The notes under the pieces: generated by a model
Databases searched by the model: none
Told to the model about the DNA's origin: nothing
Seen by the model: the letters and a program-made list of their open reading frames with translations, nothing else
Origin: Candidatus Hydrogenedentota bacterium
GTDB taxonomy: Bacteria > Hydrogenedentota > Hydrogenedentia > Hydrogenedentales > SLHB01
Assembly (NCBI GenBank): GCA_016934125.1
Contig: JAFGTL010000316.1
Span: 1 to 7,392 of the forward strand
Reading direction: 5' to 3'
Length of the DNA stretch: 7,392 bases
Part shown: piece by piece, positions 1 through 6,453 of the stretch
Numbering within the stretch: the stretch's first letter is position 1
Layout of the letters: every line of letters begins with the position of its first letter
Made by a program: the position numbers and the translations under genes

Positions 1-102
1 GAAGCCGCGAAGCGCCTGGGAATGGCGTCCGTGCCGGCGATTGTCCTCGTCCATCGCCGCCACTCAGGGGCTGCGTATGAACCGATGGCGATTGGGCCGT
101 AG
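1..102 (+). CDS. Possible 3' end of an unidentified upstream gene (partial)
   Basis: Frame 1 is open from the first base to a TAG at 100-102 and gives 33 residues, including the stretch AAKRLGMASVPAIVLVHRR. About three quarters of its third codon positions are G or C, as in the neighbouring genes. The 'SVPAIVLV' segment vaguely resembles the cis-proline loop and following strand of a thioredoxin-like fold (x-V-P-x-hydrophobic), but 33 residues are too few for a family call. The next gene starts 70 bases downstream on the same strand. Alternative: frame 2 is also open here because it runs into the next gene, so this could be non-coding upstream sequence. The true start lies outside the window. 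Confidence 0.35.
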   Translation, partial: EAAKRLGMASVPAIVLVHRRHSGAAYEPMAIGP

Positions 103-133
103 TTGGCATGCGAAAACCGCGCCGCCGTTGGGG

Positions 134-139
134 TACAAT
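134..139 (+). promoter_or_regulatory. Possible -10 element TACAAT upstream of the haem/propeller gene
   Basis: TACAAT matches five of six bases of the sigma-70 consensus TATAAT and lies 33 bases before the ATG at 173, a reasonable position for a short leader. The weakness is the -35: the nearest good match is TTGGCA at 103-108, 25 bases upstream, too far for standard spacing, and nothing convincing sits 16-18 bases upstream. The element falls between the stop of the possible upstream gene (102) and the ribosome binding site, where a promoter would be expected. Confidence 0.25.
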
Positions 140-157
140 GCGTGTCCAGACGCGAAA

Positions 158-166
158 AGAAGGGAG
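158..166 (+). promoter_or_regulatory. Ribosome binding site that decides the start at 173
   Basis: AGAAGGGAG is a strong Shine-Dalgarno match ending 6 bases before the ATG at 173. The frame is open further upstream, with an earlier ATG at 41, but that ATG lacks such a site, overlaps the possible upstream coding end, and would bury the signal peptide 44 residues inside the protein. Confidence 0.75.
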
Positions 167-172
167 CCACCT

Positions 173-3100
173 ATGTCCCGCATCCACGGACGTATTGCCG
201 CGCCGCGAACGGCCCGCTGGCCCCTCGCGGCCCTCCTTCCCGCCCTGCTGGCCGCTCTCGGCGGATTCCCCGCCCCGGCCGCACAGATGGCTATCCACCC
301 GGATCGCCCCAACGCCGTCGAGTTCCCGGCACAGAACGCCCGGTTCGTCCGCCTCGTCATCACCGCCACGAGTGGTTCATCCCAACCGTGTATCGACGAA
401 ATCGAGGTCTATGCCCCCGGCTCGGACACCAACTTGGCCCGCGACGGCAAGCCCGCCGCATCATCCTGCCTCTCGGGCTACGCGATCCATCGAACCGAGC
501 ATCTGAACGACGGGCTGTACGGCAACGCCCACAGTTGGATCGCCGCAGGCACGGGCGAGGAATGGGTGCAGATCGAGCTCCCCGAGCCGGCGTCCATCGG
601 GAAGGTCGTGTTCTCGCGCGATCGAGACGGCGCGCACCGCGACCGCGTCCCGGAGGCCCTCGATATCCAACTGTCCGCCGACGGGCAGCAGTGGCAATCC
701 GCCGCGAAAGTCACCGGAGCCGTGTATCGCGTTCGCGGCCCGGGCGCGATCCCCGCGCCGCCTCCCCCGCCGGACGCCGCGGCGGGCATGGCGCACGCCG
801 CCCCTACGCCCGCGGCCGTGCTCGAAGATGTCCTCGGTTTCGCGAACCTGGCCCTCGCCCCGCTGGCGAAGGCGGCCGCCTCCTCGGCGCTTGAAGGGCA
901 TGCGATTCATCGGATCGAGCACCTCAATGACGGACGCACCGGAAACGATTGCAGTTGGGTGAGCCAGGGCGAGCCCTGTTGGGCCGAGGTCGATCTCGGC
1001 GCGGAGTACTGGGTGTATCGCGTCGGATTCGGCAGCGATCGCTCGGGGCAGTACGCCGATCGCGCCGCGACGGCCTTCTCCATCCTCACCGCCACGTCCT
1101 ATGCCCAAGATACCGCCGCGCCCGCGTGGCACCTTGTGCACCGGCGGGCCCGGTCCGCCCCCGCGCGCGTGCGCACCGAGGTCGTCTTCGAACCCGTGCG
1201 CGCCCGGTGGGTGCGCATCGCCGTCGAGGCCGCCAACTCCCCCGGCGTGCGCATCGACGAGATCGAGGTGTTCGGCCAGGCCGCCCCCATCCCTCCCGAC
1301 GCCCTCGGCACCGTGCCACCGGCCGTGATCGACGTGCCCCGGGACAGCTACGACGAGGCGTTGCGCCTGGCCTTGCTGGGCGAAGAGCACGCCTGGCTCA
1401 AGGCCTACGGCCGGGCCGACTTGAGCGCGCGCCTCGTGCCCTACAACGGGCGCGTGCGCGAGTTCCCCAGCCATGTGGGCGACGACGCCATTCCGCTCCC
1501 GCCCCTTTCCGCTGCACCCGTGCTCGACGGATCGCCGGGCGACCGCTGCTGGCTGGACGCGTCCCGCGGGGCAGTGCGCGTGGCGGATCCGCTCGATTTT
1601 GACCACGGGCCTTTGGTTACCTGTTCGCTGACTGCGGGCTGCCTCGGCGACGACTTGTTCCTGTGCGTGGAAGCGGATCGCTTCCTGAGCAGCCATATCG
1701 CCGTCGTATCGGGCGCCGACTGGCAGGGCTGCGGCGTCGTCGTATACTCGGGCGACCGGTTCGTGTTCAACGCCTACTCCGAAAAGGGGGCCCTCGAGTC
1801 CAGCACGCCGCTTGATGGCGCGGCCGACGAGGCGTTCACCCGGTGCGAACTGCGGCTGCCGCTGGCCCTGTTCCCGGGGTGTCGCGAAGCGGGCCTCCGC
1901 GTAGGCCTCGGCATGGGCGGCAGGCACACCGGCAACCTCGGCCGCTTCGTGAACCTGGCGTTTTCCTCCCTGGCACTCGCCCAGGAGGGCGCCTGTTTGA
2001 ACCGCACCTTCCGTGTCCGCCTGGCGGCCGCCCCCGGCGGCGCCCCCGTGGTGGTCGAGGGCAATGCGCCAGGGCTGACAGACGCCCGCACCTTGGCGCC
2101 CGGCGAAGCGACCACGCTCGAGATTCCCGCAAACCGCGGCCCCATCGGCCCGGAATTCGATCTGACCGTCCGCGAACAGGGCCGCGAACCCTACACACTC
2201 CACCTGTTTCGCTACGATCCCCTCGAGCGCGCCCTCTCCCTCATGGCCGAACTCGCAGATCGCCTCGACGCGAAGGGCCTCGACGTATCCGAGGCGCGCG
2301 CGGAACTGGCCCGGTTCCGAACCGAGGCCGATGGGCTCGCCTCCCGCGATGAATCCGGCAGCCCCGCCGAACGCGAGCTGTTCTTCGCTCTCCGGCAGGC
2401 CAAGCGCCGCCTGTTCTACCGCGATCCCGATCTCGCGCCCGCCGAGCGCGTCCTGTTCGTCAAGCGCCTCCCCTTCGAACCCTCCCACAACTACAGCACC
2501 TGCTTCGATGCGCCATTCCGGCCGGGCGGCGGCGTCTTCATTCTCGACCTGCCGCGTTCCGCCAGTGGTCTCGATCCGCGCGCGGCCCGGGTGACGCGCG
2601 TCTTCGACGCCGGCGGCGGGATCGTGCGCAATCCCATGGCCGACTATGAAGCGGCGACGATCTACTTCGGCTACCGGCCATCCGAGGACGGTTACTACCA
2701 CATCATGTCCATCAAACCCGACGGCACCGGCCTGACGCAGCTCACCGACGGGCCGTTCCACGACTACTGGCCCTGTCCGCTGCCGGACGGCGGGCTGGCC
2801 TTCATCGCCACGCGCTGCACCTCCCGCGCGCTATGCTGGCGGCCCCAGTCGGCCGTCTTGTTCCGCATGGACGCGGACGGCGGCAACATCGAGCCGCTCA
2901 GCCTCGCCAACCTGACGGAATGGGCGCCCTCGGTGATGAACGACGGCCGCATCATCTGGACGCGCTGGGAGTACCTCGATAAAGGCGCGGACTTCGGCCA
3001 CACCCTCTGGTCGATCCGCCCCGACGGCTCGTATCCCGAACTCGTGTTCGGCAACGACATCATCCAGCCCAACGGCTATGCCAACGGCCGCGAGGTGCCC

Positions 3101-4342
3101 GGCACCCGCGAGATCTGCTGCACGCTCATCTCCCATTTCGGCGATCTCAACGGCCCCATCGCACTGCTCGACATCGACAAGGGCCGGTTCAGCCCCTCGG
3201 CCATCACGAGCATCACGCCCGAAGTGCCCTGGCCCGGGCAGTGGCCCAACGAGGAGTGCTTCCGCGATCCCGTGCCCCTCGCCCGCGACTACTTCCTGTG
3301 TTCCCACGCCCCCCAGCGGCGGTTCGCCCTGTTCATCATCGATCGGTTCGGCAACCGCGAACTCCTCTACGCCGATCCGGCCATCTCAAGCATGTGCCCC
3401 ACCCTCTTCCGTGCAACGCGGCGCCCGCCCGTGCTCGCCGGCGCGCTCAAGCCCAACGAACCTACCGGCGAGTTCTTCGTATCGGACGTGTACCGCGGGC
3501 TCGAACCCGCTATCGAGCGGGGCCGTGTCAAGTACATCCGTGTCGTGCAGGAGGTCCGCCACAACGTCGATCAACTGCCCAACGGCGAGTTCCGGCACGA
3601 TCATCCCGCCTTCATGCAGTGGTATGCGTCGCCCGTGGACGTTGTCAACGGCCCGTTCGGATGGCCTACCTACGTGGCCAAGGCCCCGCTCGGCCTCGTG
3701 CCCGTCGAGCCCGACGGCTCGGCCCGCTTCATCGCCCCGGCCGGCAAGGTCCTCTACTTCCAGGCCCTCGACGACGACTTCACCGAACTCCAGCGCATGC
3801 GGAGCGTCGTGCAGCTTCAGCCCGGCGAGCGGCGCAGTTGCATCGGATGCCACGAGTCCCGCCAGATGGCCCCGCCGCTGAACCGCCGCCTCGACGCCAT
3901 GGCCGCCGAGGCGCGGCAGCCCGAGGCCGCGGTCTGGGGCGGCCGGCCTTTGGCCTTCGCCGAGGTGGTGCAGCCCGTGCTCGATGCCCATTGCGTCCGC
4001 TGCCACGATGACAACCACGCAGCCGGCATCGATCTGACCGCGGCGCTCGATGCCAACCGCGCGCCCGCGTCGTATCGTTCGCTGATCCAGAAGGGCCTGG
4101 TGCATTACGTCGATTGCGGGTGGAACTCCGGCGGCTTCGAGAAACGGGAACCGCTCACCTTCGGCACCGCGAAAAGCAGGCTCTGGGAGGTACTGAACGC
4201 CGGCCATCATGAAGTCGAGCTCACGCGGGACGAAGTGCGCCGGATCAAGACGTGGATCGACATGAACTGCCCGCTCTGGCCCGATTACGTGGATCGTACG
4301 CAGCGGCCCGACTATCCCGGCAAGATCGCCCAGGCGGAGTAG
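173..4342 (+). CDS. Secreted dihaem protein: discoidin modules, CBM9-like module, HZS-alpha-like propeller, cytochrome c C-terminus
   Basis: The protein has 1389 residues. Residues 1-37 form a signal peptide: a basic n-region, then a Leu/Ala core and a PAA-Q cleavage site near 37. Discoidin-type sequence spans about 47-367 in rearranged order. About 440-615 resembles a CBM9/DOMON-like binding module (VLDGSPGDRCW, then GDDLFLCVEAD). About 684-755 is a charged helical linker. From about 757 comes a TolB/WD40-like propeller with repeats such as SIKPDGTGLTQLTDG (near 841) and WSIRPDGS. Two c-type haem sites follow: CIGCH at 1223-1227 and CVRCH at 1274-1278. The tail contains GHH (His1345/1346, possible distal ligands) and a helix ending WIDMNCPLW. 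The propeller-plus-two-haems order recalls the alpha subunit of anammox hydrazine synthase, a domain that also occurs in many uncharacterised PVC proteins. No beta/gamma subunits are present, so hydrazine synthesis is not implied. It is exported, and cytochrome c maturation would be needed. The binding modules and lyase-like neighbours suggest a glycan-associated or surface redox role (inference). Substrate and reaction are unknown. Confidence 0.9.
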   Translation: MSRIHGRIAAPRTARWPLAALLPALLAALGGFPAPAAQMAIHPDRPNAVEFPAQNARFVRLVITATSGSSQPCIDEIEVYAPGSDTNLARDGKPAASSCLSGYAIHRTEHLNDGLYGNAHSWIAAGTGEEWVQIELPEPASIGKVVFSRDRDGAHRDRVPEALDIQLSADGQQWQSAAKVTGAVYRVRGPGAIPAPPPPPDAAAGMAHAAPTPAAVLEDVLGFANLALAPLAKAAASSALEGHAIHRIEHLNDGRTGNDCSWVSQGEPCWAEVDLGAEYWVYRVGFGSDRSGQYADRAATAFSILTATSYAQDTAAPAWHLVHRRARSAPARVRTEVVFEPVRARWVRIAVEAANSPGVRIDEIEVFGQAAPIPPDALGTVPPAVIDVPRDSYDEALRLALLGEEHAWLKAYGRADLSARLVPYNGRVREFPSHVGDDAIPLPPLSAAPVLDGSPGDRCWLDASRGAVRVADPLDFDHGPLVTCSLTAGCLGDDLFLCVEADRFLSSHIAVVSGADWQGCGVVVYSGDRFVFNAYSEKGALESSTPLDGAADEAFTRCELRLPLALFPGCREAGLRVGLGMGGRHTGNLGRFVNLAFSSLALAQEGACLNRTFRVRLAAAPGGAPVVVEGNAPGLTDARTLAPGEATTLEIPANRGPIGPEFDLTVREQGREPYTLHLFRYDPLERALSLMAELADRLDAKGLDVSEARAELARFRTEADGLASRDESGSPAERELFFALRQAKRRLFYRDPDLAPAERVLFVKRLPFEPSHNYSTCFDAPFRPGGGVFILDLPRSASGLDPRAARVTRVFDAGGGIVRNPMADYEAATIYFGYRPSEDGYYHIMSIKPDGTGLTQLTDGPFHDYWPCPLPDGGLAFIATRCTSRALCWRPQSAVLFRMDADGGNIEPLSLANLTEWAPSVMNDGRIIWTRWEYLDKGADFGHTLWSIRPDGSYPELVFGNDIIQPNGYANGREVPGTREICCTLISHFGDLNGPIALLDIDKGRFSPSAITSITPEVPWPGQWPNEECFRDPVPLARDYFLCSHAPQRRFALFIIDRFGNRELLYADPAISSMCPTLFRATRRPPVLAGALKPNEPTGEFFVSDVYRGLEPAIERGRVKYIRVVQEVRHNVDQLPNGEFRHDHPAFMQWYASPVDVVNGPFGWPTYVAKAPLGLVPVEPDGSARFIAPAGKVLYFQALDDDFTELQRMRSVVQLQPGERRSCIGCHESRQMAPPLNRRLDAMAAEARQPEAAVWGGRPLAFAEVVQPVLDAHCVRCHDDNHAAGIDLTAALDANRAPASYRSLIQKGLVHYVDCGWNSGGFEKREPLTFGTAKSRLWEVLNAGHHEVELTRDEVRRIKTWIDMNCPLWPDYVDRTQRPDYPGKIAQAE
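476..964 (+). repeat. Diverged intragenic repeat encoding two discoidin half-units
   Basis: Bases 476-544 (residues 102-124) and 896-964 (residues 242-264) encode near-copies, GYAIHRTEHLNDG and GHAIHRIEHLNDG, each followed by a G-N-x-x-SW segment, 140 residues apart. Much of the similarity remains at DNA level (gcgatccatcg against gcgattcatcg). A second repeated block, ending CIDEIEVY at residue 80 and RIDEIEVF at residue 367, belongs to the C-terminal part of the same domain type. This indicates duplication inside the gene. Confidence 0.75.
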
Positions 4343-4343
4343 G

Positions 4344-4372
4344 GGCGCCCGGCCCGCGTTCGGTTCGGGCCG
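4344..4372 (+). repeat. Intergenic GC hairpin, copy 1 of a shared element
   Basis: It begins one base after the stop of the haem/propeller gene. The stem pairs CGGCCCG (4350-4356) with CGGGCCG (4366-4372), seven perfect GC pairs around a 9-base loop. Its 5' arm lies within GGCGCCCGGCCCGC (4344-4357), which recurs exactly at 6405-6418. No T-run follows, so it is not a classical intrinsic terminator. It could stabilise the mRNA 3' end, cause partial termination, or act in the leader of the next gene, whose ATG lies 36 bases beyond. Confidence 0.55.
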
Positions 4373-4392
4373 CGCACCGGCCGCCTGCGAAC

Positions 4393-4401
4393 GAAGGGGG
4401 A
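4393..4401 (+). promoter_or_regulatory. Ribosome binding site for the beta-helix gene
   Basis: GAAGGGGGA ends 6 bases before the ATG at 4408. It selects this start over the upstream in-frame ATG at 4252, which lies inside the previous gene, and over the internal ATG at 4423, which would shorten the signal peptide. Confidence 0.75.
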
Positions 4402-4407
4402 CAGGCA

Positions 4408-6330
4408 ATGCAATCCGAAGGGATGCGTCTGGCCGCGGCCGCGGCAGTGCTGTGTAGCGGCGCGGCAATGGCCGCGGAGTACTACGTCGCCACGGACGGG
4501 GACGATACGAACTCCGGCTCCGAGGAGGCCCCCTTCGCCACCATCCAACACGCGGCCGATGCCATGGGCCCGGGCGACACCTGCATCGTGCGCGCCGGCA
4601 CATACCGCGAGTCCGTCCGCGTGTCCACATCGGGCGAGGAGGGCCGGCCCATCCGGTTCGCAGCCGCCCCGGGCGCGCGCGTGGTGCTGGACGGCACGGA
4701 GCCCATCGCCGGGCCGTGGACACCGCACGACGCGGCCATCTTCCGGACATCCGTCGACCACGACTTCGCCCAGCTCTTCTGCAATGGGGCGATGCTGATC
4801 GAGGCGCGCTGGCCCAACATGCGGTTCCCCGAGCAACTCTGGGATCGCTCGACGTGGGCCCGCGCCGGCGAAGGCAGCCGCTACGGCTCAATGGTGGATC
4901 CGGCCCTCGCCGAAACCGGCGTCGATTGGACCGGCGCCCGCGCCACCCTCAATGTGGCCCACCAGTTCTACACCTGGACGCGTACGGTGACGCGGCACAC
5001 GGCAGGCGCCCATACGTTCGAGTACACGCCCAACCTGGCCGGCATCACCCACTACGCGGACAAGACGACACCGTGGGAGGACGACCGCTACTTCCTGTCC
5101 GGCACGCTGGGCGCGCTGGACAGCCCGGGCGAGTGGTTTCTGGACACCGCCTCCCGCACGCTCTACGTCCAGCCGCCCGCCGGCGTCGATCTCGACGAAT
5201 GCCGCATGGCCGCCAAGGTCCGCAACTACGCCTTCGACGTTCGCGACTGCTCCTATGTCACGCTCTCCGGATTCGACTTCTTCGCCACCACCTTCGCCTT
5301 TGAGGCCTGCACCCATTGCCTTGTCGAGGACTGCCGCCTCCGGTTCCCCACCTGCGCGCGCCGGTTCGACGATCCCGATTCCGCCGAACCGTGGGCCGAT
5401 CGGACGCTTGTGGACGGCGATCACAACACCGTGCGCCGCTGCACACTCGCCTACGGCCCGGCCTCGGGCCTCGTCATGCTCGGCGAACACAACCTGGCCG
5501 AAGACAACCTGATCCACGACATGGCGTGGTACGGCTCACTGCGCCACGCGCCCCTCGGGCTCTTTCGCAACGTCGAGGCGGCTGCGCCGGGCGGCGGCAC
5601 GATTCGCCACAATACCGTGTACAACTTCGGCAACGCCGGCATCTGCTACCGCAACCAGCCGTACATCATCGAGTACAACCATGTATACAACGGCGGACTC
5701 TGCTGCGAGGACGTCGCCCTCGTCTACACCGGGCAACCCACCTGTGCGGGCAGCGTCGTGCGCTACAACTGGGTTCATGGCTGCCGCACCTACAGGGGGT
5801 GGGGCCTCGGCATCCGCGGCGACGATCAGACGCGGCGCCTCACCGTGCACCATAACGTGGTGTGGGACTGCGGCCGCGACGGCATCATCGTAAAGGGCGA
5901 TTTCAACAGGGTTTACAACAACACCGTGTTCGACATCGGCTGCCCGGACAAGCCCGGCAACTACATCAGCCTGCACACGAGCCGGGAGCCCGTCAAGCCG
6001 TGGCGGAAACAGTATCCCCTGCTCGAAACGCAGAACGCGAACAGCGAGGTATTCAACAACGCCGCCCTAACCCTCTCGGCGGATCCGAAGGGAACCCCCC
6101 TTCCCCCGAGCGATCACATCTCGCACAACTACCAGGGCGCCGATCTCGGCCTCGTCGACCCCGCGGGAATGGACTTCCGGCCCCGCGACGGTTCGCCCCT
6201 CATCGATGCGGGACGCGAGATCCCCGGATACACCGACGGGCTCAAGGGCGCCGCCCCGGATATCGGCGCCTACGAGGCCGGCGGAGAAGCCTGGCGCGCC
6301 GGCATCACCTGGGCCCCTGCCGCCCCCTGA
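4408..6330 (+). CDS. Secreted right-handed parallel beta-helix protein, DUF1565-like, possible glycan-active enzyme
   Basis: The protein has 640 residues. Residues 1-22 are a signal peptide (Ala-rich core, AMA-A cleavage site). Residues 25-75 are a typical DUF1565/beta-helix cap: YYVATDGDDTNSGS, then PFATIQHAADAMGPGDT and VRAGTYRESV. LFCNGAMLIEARWPN follows at 123-137, a segment I associate with large beta-helix glycosidase-like proteins (GH120/GH141 style, from memory). From about 305 to 510 there are repeated beta-helix coils of the form N-x-V-x-x-N/C (DHNTVRRC at 338, FNRVYNNTVFDIG at 499). The C-terminus has DFRPRDGSPLIDAG (589 on) and DIGAYE (618 on), the usual close of secreted beta-helix proteins. 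Cysteines are frequent, for example GLCCEDV. The fold is shared by pectate and alginate lyases, glycosidases and epimerases, so the substrate cannot be assigned. The 65-base gap to the previous gene suggests cotranscription, and a heparinase-type lyase follows. No membrane anchor or sorting tail is visible. Confidence 0.88.
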   Translation: MQSEGMRLAAAAAVLCSGAAMAAEYYVATDGDDTNSGSEEAPFATIQHAADAMGPGDTCIVRAGTYRESVRVSTSGEEGRPIRFAAAPGARVVLDGTEPIAGPWTPHDAAIFRTSVDHDFAQLFCNGAMLIEARWPNMRFPEQLWDRSTWARAGEGSRYGSMVDPALAETGVDWTGARATLNVAHQFYTWTRTVTRHTAGAHTFEYTPNLAGITHYADKTTPWEDDRYFLSGTLGALDSPGEWFLDTASRTLYVQPPAGVDLDECRMAAKVRNYAFDVRDCSYVTLSGFDFFATTFAFEACTHCLVEDCRLRFPTCARRFDDPDSAEPWADRTLVDGDHNTVRRCTLAYGPASGLVMLGEHNLAEDNLIHDMAWYGSLRHAPLGLFRNVEAAAPGGGTIRHNTVYNFGNAGICYRNQPYIIEYNHVYNGGLCCEDVALVYTGQPTCAGSVVRYNWVHGCRTYRGWGLGIRGDDQTRRLTVHHNVVWDCGRDGIIVKGDFNRVYNNTVFDIGCPDKPGNYISLHTSREPVKPWRKQYPLLETQNANSEVFNNAALTLSADPKGTPLPPSDHISHNYQGADLGLVDPAGMDFRPRDGSPLIDAGREIPGYTDGLKGAAPDIGAYEAGGEAWRAGITWAPAAP

Positions 6331-6356
6331 AGACGCGTCGGCCTGCCACCGGTTCC

Positions 6357-6385
6357 TTGGCCTCCGTGCCCGGATCGGCTACACT
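6357..6385 (+). promoter_or_regulatory. Possible sigma-70-like promoter for the lyase gene
   Basis: TTGGCC (6357-6362) and TACACT (6380-6385) are separated by exactly 17 bases. Each matches four of six consensus bases (TTGACA, TATAAT). Transcription would start near 6392 and give a leader of about 60 bases that includes the second hairpin. It lies in the 123-base gap between genes, the longest gap in the window. The match is modest and the genome is GC-rich, so it may be fortuitous. Confidence 0.35.
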
Positions 6386-6404
6386 TGCCCCCGCTGTCTT
6401 TTCC

Positions 6405-6425
6405 GGCGCCCGGCCCGCTTGGGCC
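6405..6425 (+). repeat. Intergenic GC hairpin, copy 2 of a shared element
   Basis: GGCGCCCGGCCCGC at 6405-6418 is identical to 4344-4357. Here GGCCC (6412-6416) pairs with GGGCC (6421-6425) around the loop GCTT. A TTTT run lies before the stem (6399-6402), not after it, so this is not a plus-strand intrinsic terminator. Read on the minus strand the run would follow the stem, but no minus-strand gene is credible here. If the promoter at 6357-6385 is real, the hairpin sits in the leader of the lyase mRNA. Confidence 0.5.
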
Positions 6426-6442
6426 CCGCGCATGTGTTCGAT

Positions 6443-6447
6443 GGGAG
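6443..6447 (+). promoter_or_regulatory. Ribosome binding site supporting the lyase start at 6454
   Basis: GGGAG ends 6 bases before the ATG at 6454. The alternative in-frame ATG at 6478 has only AGGA, 12 bases upstream, which is less favourable. Confidence 0.55.
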
Positions 6448-6453
6448 TGTCGC

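Noticed and set aside
41..172. Extension of the haem/propeller protein to the upstream ATG at 41
   Set aside because: It would place the signal peptide 44 residues inside the protein and ignore the strong Shine-Dalgarno sequence at 158-166.
461..2761. A 766-codon open frame on the minus strand, antisense to the haem/propeller gene
   Set aside because: Its translation is low-complexity, rich in Gly, Ala, Arg and Val, with no recognisable domain. Long antisense frames are expected opposite GC-rich genes with G/C at third positions. The plus strand has clear domains throughout.
173..4342. A true anammox hydrazine synthase alpha subunit
   Set aside because: There are no beta/gamma subunit genes nearby, large extra binding modules are present, the expected Tyr after the first haem motif is missing, and the neighbours look like glycan-degradation genes.
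4344..4372. Intrinsic transcription terminator after the haem/propeller gene
   Set aside because: The stem is strong but no T-run follows it, and the next gene's ribosome binding site begins only about 20 bases later.
3386..4891. A 501-codon minus-strand open frame spanning the first intergenic spacer
   Set aside because: The Arg/Pro-rich translation has no family resemblance and lies opposite two well-supported genes; it is a codon-bias shadow.
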